Notes: a model not told the origin generated them from the sequence alone. Positions 1 through 5,884 are shown, counted from the stretch's first letter. The stretch is DNA of 5,884 nucleotides from MGBC114844 sp910585855 (GCA_965646165.1 CBFFYP010000134.1:1-5884); one strand, 5' to 3'. Made by a program: numbers and translations.

Positions 1-5
1 GTTTT

Positions 6-26
6 TTTCAACATAGAAAGTTGAAA
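6..26. repeat. Small hairpin, 7-bp stem with 7-nt loop
   Basis: TTTCAAC at 6-12 is the exact reverse complement of GTTGAAA at 20-26, with a 7-nt loop between. It follows a run of T and lies 11 bases before a stronger inverted repeat. Together they form a tandem hairpin pair just upstream of the point where glycosidase homology starts. No function can be assigned. It may belong to the end of whatever sequence replaced the 5' part of the GH31 gene. Confidence 0.4.
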
Positions 27-37
27 TATATTCAAGA

Positions 38-74
38 CTACGGCTATTAAAACATTGACTTTTAATAGCCGTAG
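38..74. repeat. Perfect 15-bp inverted repeat at the GH31 truncation point
   Basis: CTACGGCTATTAAAA at 38-52 and TTTTAATAGCCGTAG at 60-74 are perfect reverse complements separated by CATTGAC. Recognisable GH31 coding sequence (SVPGESLDYF) begins at 79, only four bases after the right arm, so the repeat sits on the break. There is no T-tract after it, so it is not an ordinary intrinsic terminator of plus-strand transcripts. Plausible identities are the end of a mobile element or a palindromic repeat unit. The only TTG usable as a GH31 start here (55-57) lies in the loop. Confidence 0.75.
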
Positions 75-1746
75 TAATAGTGTACCAGGAGAAAGTCTGG
101 ATTATTTTTTTATCAATGGTCCAACAATGAAAGATGTCCTGATACGCTATACTGATTTAACCGGAAAACCGTCACTTCCCCCACAATGGACATTTGGCTT
201 ATGGCTTTCTACCTCATTTACTACAGATTATGCCGAAGAAACCGTAATGCATTTTATTGATGAAATGGAAGCAAGAAAGATTCCGCTGCAGGTTTTTCAC
301 TTTGACTGTTTTTGGATGAAAGAATTTCATTGGAGTGATTTTATATGGGACAGCAGGGTTTTTCCCGATCCAAAAGGCATGTTGGAGCGGATTCATTCCC
401 GCCGTTTAAAAGTATGTGTCTGGATTAACCCATATATTGCACAGGAATCTTATCTATTTTCTGAGGGAATGGAAAAGGGATATCTGCTGCAAAGATCAAA
501 CGGAGATATCTGGCAGTGGGATATGTGGCAGCCGGGCATGGCTTTAGTAGACTTTACCAATCCATCAGCGTATCAATGGTTTCAAGAGAAACTGGAAGAT
601 TTGCTGGATATGGGAGTAGACTGTTTTAAAACAGATTTCGGAGAAAGAATTCCGACAGAAGATGTTATCTATTTTGACAATTCTGATCCCAATAAAATGC
701 ATAATTATTATACATATCTGTATAACCAGTCTGTATATGAACTTTTACAGAGAAAAAGAGGAGAAGGAGAAGCCGTTCTATTTGCCCGTTCTGCTACAGT
801 TGGCGGACAAAAATTCCCAGTACATTGGGGCGGGGACTGCTGGTCAACCTATGAAGCAATGGCAGAAAGTATACGAGGCGGTTTATCACTGATGATGTCA
901 GGATTTGGATATTGGAGTCATGATATTGGAGGATTTGAAAATACCTCTACTGCAGATGTCTATAAAAGATGGGCAGCATTTGGACTGCTTTCTTCCCATA
1001 GCCGTCTGCATGGCAGTACTTCTTATCGAGTACCTTGGGTTTATGATGAAGAAGCCGTTGATGTACTCCGCTATTTTACCAATTTAAAACTGCAGTTGCT
1101 TCCATATATTTACAGCAGTGCAGTGGAAACTTCTTTAACAGGAATACCAATGATGAGAAGTATGGTTTTAGAATATGAAACCGATCCTGCCTGCGGATAT
1201 TTGGATCGGCAGTATCTGCTTGGAGAAAAACTTTTGGTAGCACCTATTTTTCAGGAAGATGGAGAAGTAACTTATTATCTGCCAAAAGGAAGCTGGACAA
1301 ATTATTTAACAAAAGAAACCATAGAAGGCGGAGTATGGAAAACAGAACGACATGGATATTTATCCATTCCGCTTTGGGTCAGAGAGAATACACTGCTTCC
1401 GATTTGCTCTGGCAAAGAGCGTGCAGAAGATTCCTATACAGACGATTTGACGATTTGTATTTATCAGTTAAAAGAGAGCGGAGAAGTGACAGTTTACCAG
1501 AATCGGGAAGAGATCATTCAAATGGAAGCAAAGGCAGAAGAAGACAAAATTATGTGTCATATAATTTCAAAAAATAACTTTAAGATACGCTTTATAAATT
1601 ATTTAATAAAGGAAGTAAATAAAGGTGAGCTTTGGATCGATGGAACAGATAGCATAGTTTCAGTGGAGGCTGGGGAAATACAACTTATTTGTAGGGAGGA
1701 CGCCGGAAGTCAAAGGGAGGTCCACTCCGAGCCCGCTTTCGCTTAG
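55..1746 (+). CDS. yicI: GH31 alpha-xylosidase (YicI-like), 5'-truncated, probably a gene remnant
   Basis: This is a family 31 retaining glycosidase of the YicI alpha-xylosidase type, a cytoplasmic enzyme that releases alpha-1,6-linked xylose from isoprimeverose and xyloglucan oligosaccharides. The open frame encodes 563 residues against about 772 in E. coli YicI. The barrel occupies about residues 43-365 and the C-terminal beta-sandwich about 370-547. The nucleophile is D194 in KTDFGERIP and the acid/base is D261 in HWGGDC. Counterparts of YicI substrate residues F277, C307, F308, W345 and K414 (numbers from memory) are F55, C85, F86, W123 and K192, which supports xylosidase rather than glucosidase specificity. 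The N-terminal beta-sandwich of about 220 residues is absent. The start at TTG 55 lacks an RBS and sits in a hairpin loop; ATG 127 is no better. Homology starts at position 79, and an in-frame TGA lies at 22-24. Residues 548-563 and the TAG come from a palindromic repeat. Family assignment is very secure; expression as a working protein is doubtful. Confidence 0.85.
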   Translation: MTFNSRSNSVPGESLDYFFINGPTMKDVLIRYTDLTGKPSLPPQWTFGLWLSTSFTTDYAEETVMHFIDEMEARKIPLQVFHFDCFWMKEFHWSDFIWDSRVFPDPKGMLERIHSRRLKVCVWINPYIAQESYLFSEGMEKGYLLQRSNGDIWQWDMWQPGMALVDFTNPSAYQWFQEKLEDLLDMGVDCFKTDFGERIPTEDVIYFDNSDPNKMHNYYTYLYNQSVYELLQRKRGEGEAVLFARSATVGGQKFPVHWGGDCWSTYEAMAESIRGGLSLMMSGFGYWSHDIGGFENTSTADVYKRWAAFGLLSSHSRLHGSTSYRVPWVYDEEAVDVLRYFTNLKLQLLPYIYSSAVETSLTGIPMMRSMVLEYETDPACGYLDRQYLLGEKLLVAPIFQEDGEVTYYLPKGSWTNYLTKETIEGGVWKTERHGYLSIPLWVRENTLLPICSGKERAEDSYTDDLTICIYQLKESGEVTVYQNREEIIQMEAKAEEDKIMCHIISKNNFKIRFINYLIKEVNKGELWIDGTDSIVSVEAGEIQLICREDAGSQREVHSEPAFA

Positions 1747-1842
1747 CATTTCCTCGTAGCGGACACATAAGGCACGAAAGTACCGTGCCTAAGTGCCGAC
1801 GGGAAATGATGACCCTGCGCAGACCTCCCTTTGACTTCCGGC
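1702..1842. repeat. 141-bp long palindromic element (hairpin A)
   Basis: The outer arms 1702-1722 and 1822-1842 are perfect 21-bp reverse complements. Inside, CATTTCC (1747-1753) pairs with GGAAATG (1802-1808). CGT (1755-1757) pairs with ACG (1799-1801), CGG with CCG, and CAC (1764-1766) with GTG (1793-1795). AGGCACG (1770-1776) pairs with CGTGCCT (1784-1790) around a 7-nt loop. This gives about 44 base pairs interrupted by small bulges and one larger asymmetric internal loop. The left arm overlaps the last codons and stop of the GH31 frame. No T-tract follows the right arm, so it is not a canonical terminator. It could be a non-autonomous mobile or REP-like element or a structured RNA; I do not recognise the family. 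Confidence 0.8.
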
Positions 1843-1969
1843 TGTGTATTCCTAAAGATATTGAAAAACCAAGTGCTATCTGTGAATATCTTCTGCACCA
1901 TTGTTTTTAACACTTTTTTCTATCATAAATGTGGTAATTTGTTTTTTTCTGTTCCGGGGTTAAGAAACA

Positions 1970-2294
1970 GCTAGATTCTAGAGTGGTTGTTATCTGGCAG
2001 TGACTTCGGAAAAAAGTTAGAAGTTCTTGGTTTCTGCTCGAAAACTTAGGATTTTTTTGCATACACTGCTTTCATGCAGGGTATGCAAAAAAAAGGGGCG
2101 TGTTTAGCCCGTATTTTAGGAAGGATGCACTTTGTGGCTGGTGTTGTCTTCCTTATATCAGTAGTGTTTCGGCAGTTTTGAGGGCGAATTGCGCCCCGGT
2201 CCGTCCGGTTGGATGTACTTTAATGCAGAAACCTTAGAACTTCTTACTTTTTGGAGATCGGAACAGCCAGATAACAACCACTCTAGAATCTGGC
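1970..2294. repeat. 325-bp long palindromic element (hairpin B), MITE-like or structured RNA
   Basis: Segments 1973-1998 and 2266-2291 are perfect 26-bp reverse complements. Allowing one G-T pair, the match extends outward to 1970/2294. After an unpaired internal stretch the arms resume: 2011-2037 pairs with 2225-2252 with two mismatches and one bulge. The central 187 bases hold a strong hairpin (2052-2093), GGGC/GCCC (2096-2099/2107-2110), AGGAAG/CTTCCT (2118-2123/2148-2153) and GGGCG/CGCCC (2182-2186/2192-2196). There is no coding frame. Long terminal inverted repeats with a short non-coding core fit a MITE; extended secondary structure also fits a large non-coding RNA. I see no target duplication and no associated enzyme gene in the window. 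Confidence 0.8.
2052..2093. repeat. Internal hairpin with T-run and A-run flanks
   Basis: TTTTTTTGCATAC at 2052-2064 pairs perfectly with GTATGCAAAAAAA at 2081-2093. After a single A-G mismatch, CTGC (2066-2069) pairs with GCAG (2076-2079) around a 6-nt loop, giving 17 pairs in all. The T-run is on the 5' side and the A-run on the 3' side, the reverse of an intrinsic terminator for this strand; by symmetry the other strand reads the same way. It is the most stable-looking local structure in the core of hairpin B. Confidence 0.7.
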
Positions 2295-2312
2295 GTCCTC
2301 TTCTGAAGTATG

Positions 2313-2341
2313 TTTTGTGGGTGGAAATTTTATGTTAAAAT
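2313..2341 (+). promoter_or_regulatory. Candidate promoter of the GH3 gene, extended -10
   Basis: TAAAAT at 2336-2341 is preceded by TG at 2333-2334, one base away, forming an extended -10. The -35 region at the standard 17-bp spacing (TTTTGT, 2313-2318) is weak. It lies 12 bp beyond the end of the palindromic block and 36 bp before the start codon. The positions of motif and gene agree well, but the -35 is not convincing. Confidence 0.5.
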
Positions 2342-2364
2342 AGAGATTAAATAAGAGTAGTTAG

Positions 2365-2371
2365 AAAGGAG
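2365..2371 (+). promoter_or_regulatory. Ribosome binding site of the GH3 gene
   Basis: AAAGGAG lies 6 bases before the ATG at 2378, a near-ideal match to the 16S rRNA 3' end for Gram-positive bacteria. It fixes the start codon. Confidence 0.85.
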
Positions 2372-2377
2372 TTTATT

Positions 2378-4513
2378 ATGGAGCAATTAGAAGAAATTTT
2401 AAAAGAGCAGGATAGAAAAGAAAGGGCAAAAGAGATTTTAGGGAAGCTGACATTGGAAGAAAAGATTGGTATGATTCATGGTGCGCAGCTTTTTCAGACA
2501 GCAGGAGTAGAACGGCTGGGGATTTTGCCTCTTAAGATGTCGGACGGTCCTATGGGAGTGCGTCAGGAGTTTGCAGGGGACAGTTGGAAGGCAGTTGGTC
2601 ACAGTGATGATTATGTTACATATTTGCCTTGTAATAGTGCGCTTGCTGCTACTTGGAATCGGCAGTTGGCTTATCAGATGGGAAGTGTGCTTGGTGAGGA
2701 GGCAAGAGGGCGTGGAAAGGATGTAATTTTAGCTCCCGGAGTAAATTTAAAGAGGAGTCCTCTTTGCGGCAGAAATTTTGAGTATTTCAGTGAAGATCCT
2801 TATTTGACGAAGGAGATGGCAGTGCCTTATATTCAGGGGGTTCAGGTTTGGGATGTGGCGGCTTGTGTCAAACATTTTGCTGCAAATAATCAGGAAACAC
2901 AGCGGCTTTGGGTGGATGTAGAGATTGAGGAACAAGTGCTGCGGGAAGTTTATTTGCCTGTGTTTTATGAGGCTGTAATGCGAGGGGGTTCTTATACGAT
3001 TATGGGGGCTTATAATAAGGTAAAGGGGGAGCATTGTTGTCAAAGTGAATTTTTGCTGAATCAGATTTTGCGGAAGGAGTGGGGGTATGACGGAGTTGTG
3101 ATTTCGGATTGGGGTGGTGTTCATGATACGGTGGAAGCTGCAAATTCTCAGTTGGATATAGAGATGTCGGTTACAAATGATTTTGATCAGTATTTTATGG
3201 CAGAGCCTTTAAAAGAAAAGATTTTGTCAGGGGAGATTGACGAAGCGGTTGTGGATGAAAAGGTGATTCGGATTTTGATGCTGATGATGCGGCTTCATAT
3301 GATGGATGGAAAGCGGAAAAGCGGTGCTTATAATACGCCTGAACATCGGCAGGTGGCTTTGGAAGTGGCGAGGGAATCAATTGTCTTATTAAAGAATAAG
3401 AGGAAGCTGCTTCCATTAGATCCAGAGAAGCTAAAGCGGGTTTTGGTGATTGGGGAAAATGCGGAACAGATTCATTCAAATGGAGGCGGAAGTGCAGAGA
3501 TTAAGGCGTTGTACGAGATTTCTCCTTTGATGGGATTAAAAAGTCATCTTGGCGGAAATGTTTTGGTAGATTATGTACAGGGATATTGTCGGGATGAAGA
3601 GATGGAACAGGGGGAGCAGAAGGAAAATTGGCAGGAAAACAGTTTGGAGAATGGGGGCGGACAGACTAAGGCACTTACAGCAGACAGAGAAGAAAATAAA
3701 GTTTTTGAATTGGAGGAGAAAAGACAAAAGCTTCGGCAGCAGGCAGTTGGTTTGGCTGGAGAATATGATACAGTAATTTATATCGGGGGATTGAATCATG
3801 AGCAGGACTGTGAGGGAAGAGATCGTGCAGATATGCGGCTTCCCTATGAGCAGGATCGTTTGATTGGGGAACTTTTGGATATACGGGAAGATATGATTGT
3901 AGTACTGACAGGGGGGAGTGCAGTGGAGATGGGAAGTTGGATTGAACGGGCGGATACTTTGGTTTGGGGCTGGTATGGTGGTATGGAGGGCGGTAATGCG
4001 CTGGCAGAGGTACTGATTGGAAAGGTCAATCCTTCTGGACGGCTGCCGGAGAGTTTTTATCGAACCCATTTGGACTGCTCGGCTCATGCGCTTGGGGAAT
4101 TTGCCAAACAAACAAGTGTAAAGTATACAGAGGGGCGTTATGTCGGCTATCGTTATCTGGATGCTTATGGGATTGAACCACAGTTTTGCTTTGGATACGG
4201 GATAGGGTATAGTGAGTTTGTCTGGAGAAACGGAAGGCTGGATCGGGAAAGAGGGATGGTTTTCTGTCTGATTAAGAATATAGGAGAAATGGATGGAAGT
4301 GAAGTGATTCAGGTTTATCGGAAGAAATTGGGAGATGCTGCAAAAAACTATAAGGAATTAATTGGATTTGATAAGGTATTTCTTTTGGCAGGAGAGGAAA
4401 AAGAGGTATTTTTAGGGGTTTGCTGGGAGGAGGGATATGAATATTTTCTTGGAAAATCGGTGGAAGAGTGCCAATTAGTGGATGAAAACAGGGATTGGAT
4501 TGAAAAAAGATAG
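2378..4513 (+). CDS. GH3 glycoside hydrolase, probable cytoplasmic beta-glucosidase
   Basis: This is a family 3 retaining glycosidase of 711 residues, most likely removing terminal beta-linked glucose from oligosaccharides; xylosidase activity cannot be excluded. The N-terminal barrel covers about residues 20-310, with KHFAANNQE (165-173) and the nucleophile D244 in VVISDWGG. The alpha/beta sandwich covers about 330-560, with the probable acid/base E479 in EGRDR and the NPSGRLPESF motif at 551-560. A fibronectin-III-like C-terminal domain follows (about 605-700), containing FGYGIGYSEF. There is no signal peptide or PA14 insert, so it should act on imported oligosaccharides in the cytoplasm. 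Residues about 405-456 are a polar E/Q/K/N-rich insert. The start is set by the AAAGGAG site. The neighbouring GH31 remnant suggests a xyloglucan or beta-glucoside utilisation locus, although 631 bp of non-coding sequence separates them. The coding strand is clearly richer in G than C, unlike the GH31 frame. Family is very sure, substrate uncertain. Confidence 0.93.
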   Translation: MEQLEEILKEQDRKERAKEILGKLTLEEKIGMIHGAQLFQTAGVERLGILPLKMSDGPMGVRQEFAGDSWKAVGHSDDYVTYLPCNSALAATWNRQLAYQMGSVLGEEARGRGKDVILAPGVNLKRSPLCGRNFEYFSEDPYLTKEMAVPYIQGVQVWDVAACVKHFAANNQETQRLWVDVEIEEQVLREVYLPVFYEAVMRGGSYTIMGAYNKVKGEHCCQSEFLLNQILRKEWGYDGVVISDWGGVHDTVEAANSQLDIEMSVTNDFDQYFMAEPLKEKILSGEIDEAVVDEKVIRILMLMMRLHMMDGKRKSGAYNTPEHRQVALEVARESIVLLKNKRKLLPLDPEKLKRVLVIGENAEQIHSNGGGSAEIKALYEISPLMGLKSHLGGNVLVDYVQGYCRDEEMEQGEQKENWQENSLENGGGQTKALTADREENKVFELEEKRQKLRQQAVGLAGEYDTVIYIGGLNHEQDCEGRDRADMRLPYEQDRLIGELLDIREDMIVVLTGGSAVEMGSWIERADTLVWGWYGGMEGGNALAEVLIGKVNPSGRLPESFYRTHLDCSAHALGEFAKQTSVKYTEGRYVGYRYLDAYGIEPQFCFGYGIGYSEFVWRNGRLDRERGMVFCLIKNIGEMDGSEVIQVYRKKLGDAAKNYKELIGFDKVFLLAGEEKEVFLGVCWEEGYEYFLGKSVEECQLVDENRDWIEKR

Positions 4514-4524
4514 AGAGAACCCCC

Positions 4525-4553
4525 TTTACAAATGAGGGACAACTTGGTACAAT
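4525..4553 (+). promoter_or_regulatory. Strong sigma-A-type promoter for the LysM-G5 gene
   Basis: TTTACA (4525-4530) and TACAAT (4548-4553) are separated by exactly 17 bp, with TG one base before the -10 (extended -10). It starts 12 bases after the GH3 stop codon and about 100 bases before the next start codon. CCCT (4522-4525) and AGGG (4535-4538) make a small dyad overlapping the -35. I see no terminator between the GH3 gene and this promoter, so read-through from GH3 is possible. Confidence 0.8.
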
Positions 4554-4570
4554 AGCTATTATTACGAAAA

Positions 4571-4606
4571 TATTACAAAAAATTGTGCAGAATGTAATAG
4601 ATTCTG
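4571..4606 (+). promoter_or_regulatory. Alternative small hairpins in the 5' leader of the LysM-G5 gene
   Basis: CAGAAT (4588-4593) pairs with ATTCTG (4601-4606) around a 7-nt loop. Alternatively TATTACA (4571-4577) pairs with TGTAATA (4593-4599), which would exclude the first pairing. Both lie between the promoter and the RBS. They are short and AT-rich, so a regulatory role is only a possibility. Confidence 0.3.
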
Positions 4607-4644
4607 TGTAAGCAGCAGTAAAAACCAAGATATGACATTTGTAT

Positions 4645-4650
4645 GGAGGA
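4645..4650 (+). promoter_or_regulatory. Ribosome binding site that selects ATG 4654
   Basis: GGAGGA ends 3 bases before ATG 4654. The longer frame starting at TTG 4639 would place this site inside the coding region and has no RBS of its own, so 4654 is preferred. Confidence 0.75.
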
Positions 4651-4653
4651 TTT

Positions 4654-5823
4654 ATGAAGAAAAGAAAATCTTTGAAGAAGATTGCAAGAATAACAATATT
4701 AAAATCTATGTTAGCGATTGCAGGCTGTATGGTGCTTGTCTATCCGCTGATGGAAAAGGCAAAAGAAAATTCAAATTATTATCAAGTAGTATTAAACGGG
4801 CAGGTAATTGGCGGAATTGCTGAAGAAGAAACCGCTTCTAGAATTTTAAAAGACGTTCGCCTTGCAATTACGAAGGAAGAAAATAGTTTGATCTATATGG
4901 AACCAGAATTGATTGTGACAAAAGAGGACAGGTTATTTGGAACTCGTATAACAGAGGAAGAGTTAGAGGAAAAGATTTATAAGATTTTAAAAGAGGAGTC
5001 TGCTTTGCCAAAGGCTGCAACATATGCGGTTAAGATAGAAGAGAATATTTTATATCTTTCAACGAAAGAAGAAGTGGTGGAATTATTAGAAGGGGTAAAG
5101 AATCGGTTTGATACAAAACAGGAGTTTACAGTAGAATTAGTAGAAAATCAGGAAAAGGAATTTACTTCACTGACTACCAATTTAATTAAAGCGGATATGC
5201 AGATGCGGGAAGGTGCGATTGTATATGCGGCAGGAGAGGAAACAGCGTCTTCTGAAATAGAGGAAGCAGAGAAGACATTTCAGGATGGGGTATTAAGTAT
5301 TCAGTTTGAACAGGATATTGAGATTACCGAGTCCAATGTGCCTGTCAGTGCTTGTATGACGGTACAGGATGCATTGGATATGCTGACAAAAGATAAAGAG
5401 GAAAATCAGGTTTATGAGGTAATTGCCGGGGATTGCATGTCGATTATTGCGGAGAAAAACGAGATTTCTTTAAATAAATTATATGATTTAAATGAAGGGG
5501 TAACTGGGGAAACGACACTTCAGATTGGACAGGAATTGATTATTACTGTTCCAGAACCGGAGCTTTCTGTTTTGGTAGAGGAAGAGGTAACTTATGGGGA
5601 AGACTATCAGGCAGATACCGTTTATATTGATAATGATAGCTGGTATAATACAGAAACCGTGGTACGGCAGGAGGGTTCAGTAGGATATCATGAAATTGTG
5701 GCTATTGTAAATACACGGAACGGAAAAGAAGTGGATCGGGAAATTATCAATGAAACAGTTGTGGTAGAATCACAGCCACGGATTATTGAACGGGGGACAC
5801 TGACACATACGCACCAACTTTAG
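4654..5823 (+). CDS. Membrane-anchored LysM and G5 domain protein, cell-wall associated
   Basis: The 389-residue protein has a basic N-terminus (MKKRKSLKK) and one hydrophobic segment at about residues 14-33. It is therefore probably a signal anchor with the rest outside the membrane. Residues about 40-235 are an acidic, poorly defined extracellular region resembling the front part of Clostridial M23-type wall peptidases. A LysM peptidoglycan-binding domain follows at about 254-300 (YEVIAGDCMSIIAEKN, then LQIGQELIITVP). A G5 domain lies at about 302-380, ending in QPRIIERGT. The frame stops eight residues later, with no catalytic domain. Relatives with this layout often continue into an M23 metallopeptidase, so this may be a non-catalytic wall-binding protein or a C-terminally truncated one. 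It has its own promoter and looks functionally separate from the glycosidase genes. Confidence 0.85.
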   Translation: MKKRKSLKKIARITILKSMLAIAGCMVLVYPLMEKAKENSNYYQVVLNGQVIGGIAEEETASRILKDVRLAITKEENSLIYMEPELIVTKEDRLFGTRITEEELEEKIYKILKEESALPKAATYAVKIEENILYLSTKEEVVELLEGVKNRFDTKQEFTVELVENQEKEFTSLTTNLIKADMQMREGAIVYAAGEETASSEIEEAEKTFQDGVLSIQFEQDIEITESNVPVSACMTVQDALDMLTKDKEENQVYEVIAGDCMSIIAEKNEISLNKLYDLNEGVTGETTLQIGQELIITVPEPELSVLVEEEVTYGEDYQADTVYIDNDSWYNTETVVRQEGSVGYHEIVAIVNTRNGKEVDREIINETVVVESQPRIIERGTLTHTHQL

Positions 5824-5828
5824 GAGAA

Positions 5829-5857
5829 TTGACAAAGTTGCTGTCTGGGAATTTTAC
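5829..5857 (+). promoter_or_regulatory. Weak promoter-like sequence after the LysM-G5 gene
   Basis: A perfect TTGACA lies at 5829-5834, but the hexamer 17 bp later (TTTTAC, 5852-5857) is a poor -10. The remaining bases to the window end show no gene start. It may drive a gene beyond the window or be coincidental. Confidence 0.2.
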
Positions 5858-5884
5858 GTTTTTCAATAAAAGCATTTTTAGACA

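Larger units (their letters stand above)
1696..2300. repeat. Intergenic block bracketed by 12-bp imperfect inverted repeats
   Basis: GAGGACGCCGGA at 1696-1707 and TCTGGCGTCCTC at 2289-2300 are reverse complements with one mismatch (the outer 9 bp are perfect). They enclose two large palindromes and a 127-bp AT-rich spacer (1843-1969). That spacer contains only a minor 8-bp inverted repeat (AAGATATT 1855-1862/AATATCTT 1885-1892) and T-runs. No protein-coding frame, RNA gene of a known family or transposase is seen in the block. I see no clear target-site duplication in the immediate flanks. The bracket could mark one composite insertion of about 605 bp, or be a chance pairing of related element ends. 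Confidence 0.4.

Noticed and set aside
3..50. Short open frame reading FFQHRKLKYIQDYGY then stop, as a possible transposase C-terminus upstream of the hairpin
   Set aside because: Only 15 residues are visible and they match no family I can name, so it is too short to support a call.
1702..1842. Hairpin A as the intrinsic terminator of the GH31 gene
   Set aside because: There is no T-tract directly after the right arm and the stem is far longer and more interrupted than a normal terminator. The nearby T-runs at 1903-1919 are not attached to a GC stem.
1970..2294. Hairpin B as a retron or group II intron RNA
   Set aside because: No reverse transcriptase gene lies in the window and I see no domain V-type motif; long inverted arms alone are not sufficient.
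2747..3124. Minus-strand open frame of 125 codons inside the GH3 gene, and similar antisense frames at 3195-3479, 3536-4111 and 4272-4628
   Set aside because: These are shadows of the strongly conserved GH3 frame, with composition-driven sequences, no RBS and no recognisable domains.
4639..4653. TTG 4639 as start of the LysM-G5 protein
   Set aside because: The GGAGGA site lies inside this extension and is correctly placed for ATG 4654, which also gives a typical basic signal-anchor N-terminus.
5781..5884. A frameshifted M23 peptidase continuing after the LysM-G5 stop
   Set aside because: Translations in the other two frames show none of the usual linker or the SGFGxR-type start of M23 domains.

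Overview
The window suggests a low-to-moderate GC Gram-positive gut anaerobe of the Lachnospiraceae/Clostridia type. This is inferred from strong AGGAG-type ribosome binding sites, AT-rich sigma-A-like promoters, a YicI-type family 31 glycosidase next to a cytoplasmic family 3 glycosidase, and a LysM-G5 envelope protein. All three recognisable genes lie on the plus strand; no rRNA, tRNA, CRISPR array or intact transposase is visible.

Layout. Positions 1-78 hold two small hairpins, the second a perfect 15-bp inverted repeat (38-52/60-74). Directly after it a GH31 alpha-xylosidase sequence begins abruptly in mid-protein: it matches about residue 230 onward of E. coli YicI (from memory). The catalytic barrel and C-terminal sandwich are present, but the N-terminal domain is missing and there is no credible start signal. 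Its 3' end runs into an intergenic palindromic region, so the last 16 residues and the stop codon come from repeat sequence.

The intergenic stretch (about 1696-2377) is the most unusual part. It holds two long imperfect palindromes, one of 141 bp (1702-1842, 21-bp perfect outer arms) and one of 325 bp (1970-2294, 26-bp perfect outer arms plus about 25 more near-paired positions per arm and internal hairpins). A 12-bp inverted repeat with one mismatch (1696-1707/2289-2300) brackets the whole block. Neither palindrome encodes a protein. They look like non-autonomous mobile repeats (MITE-like) or structured RNA; the sequence alone does not decide which.

Downstream, a GH3 beta-glucosidase-type gene (2378-4513) has its own candidate promoter and strong RBS. 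GH31 alpha-xylosidase and GH3 beta-glucosidase are a logical pair for dismantling imported xyloglucan oligosaccharides (isoprimeverose to xylose plus glucose, and beta-linked glucosyl residues). Here the first partner appears damaged. After a good promoter (4525-4553) comes a membrane-anchored LysM-G5 protein (4654-5823), probably involved in the cell wall. It ends immediately after the G5 domain, where relatives often continue into an M23 peptidase. The last 61 bases hold only a weak promoter-like sequence.
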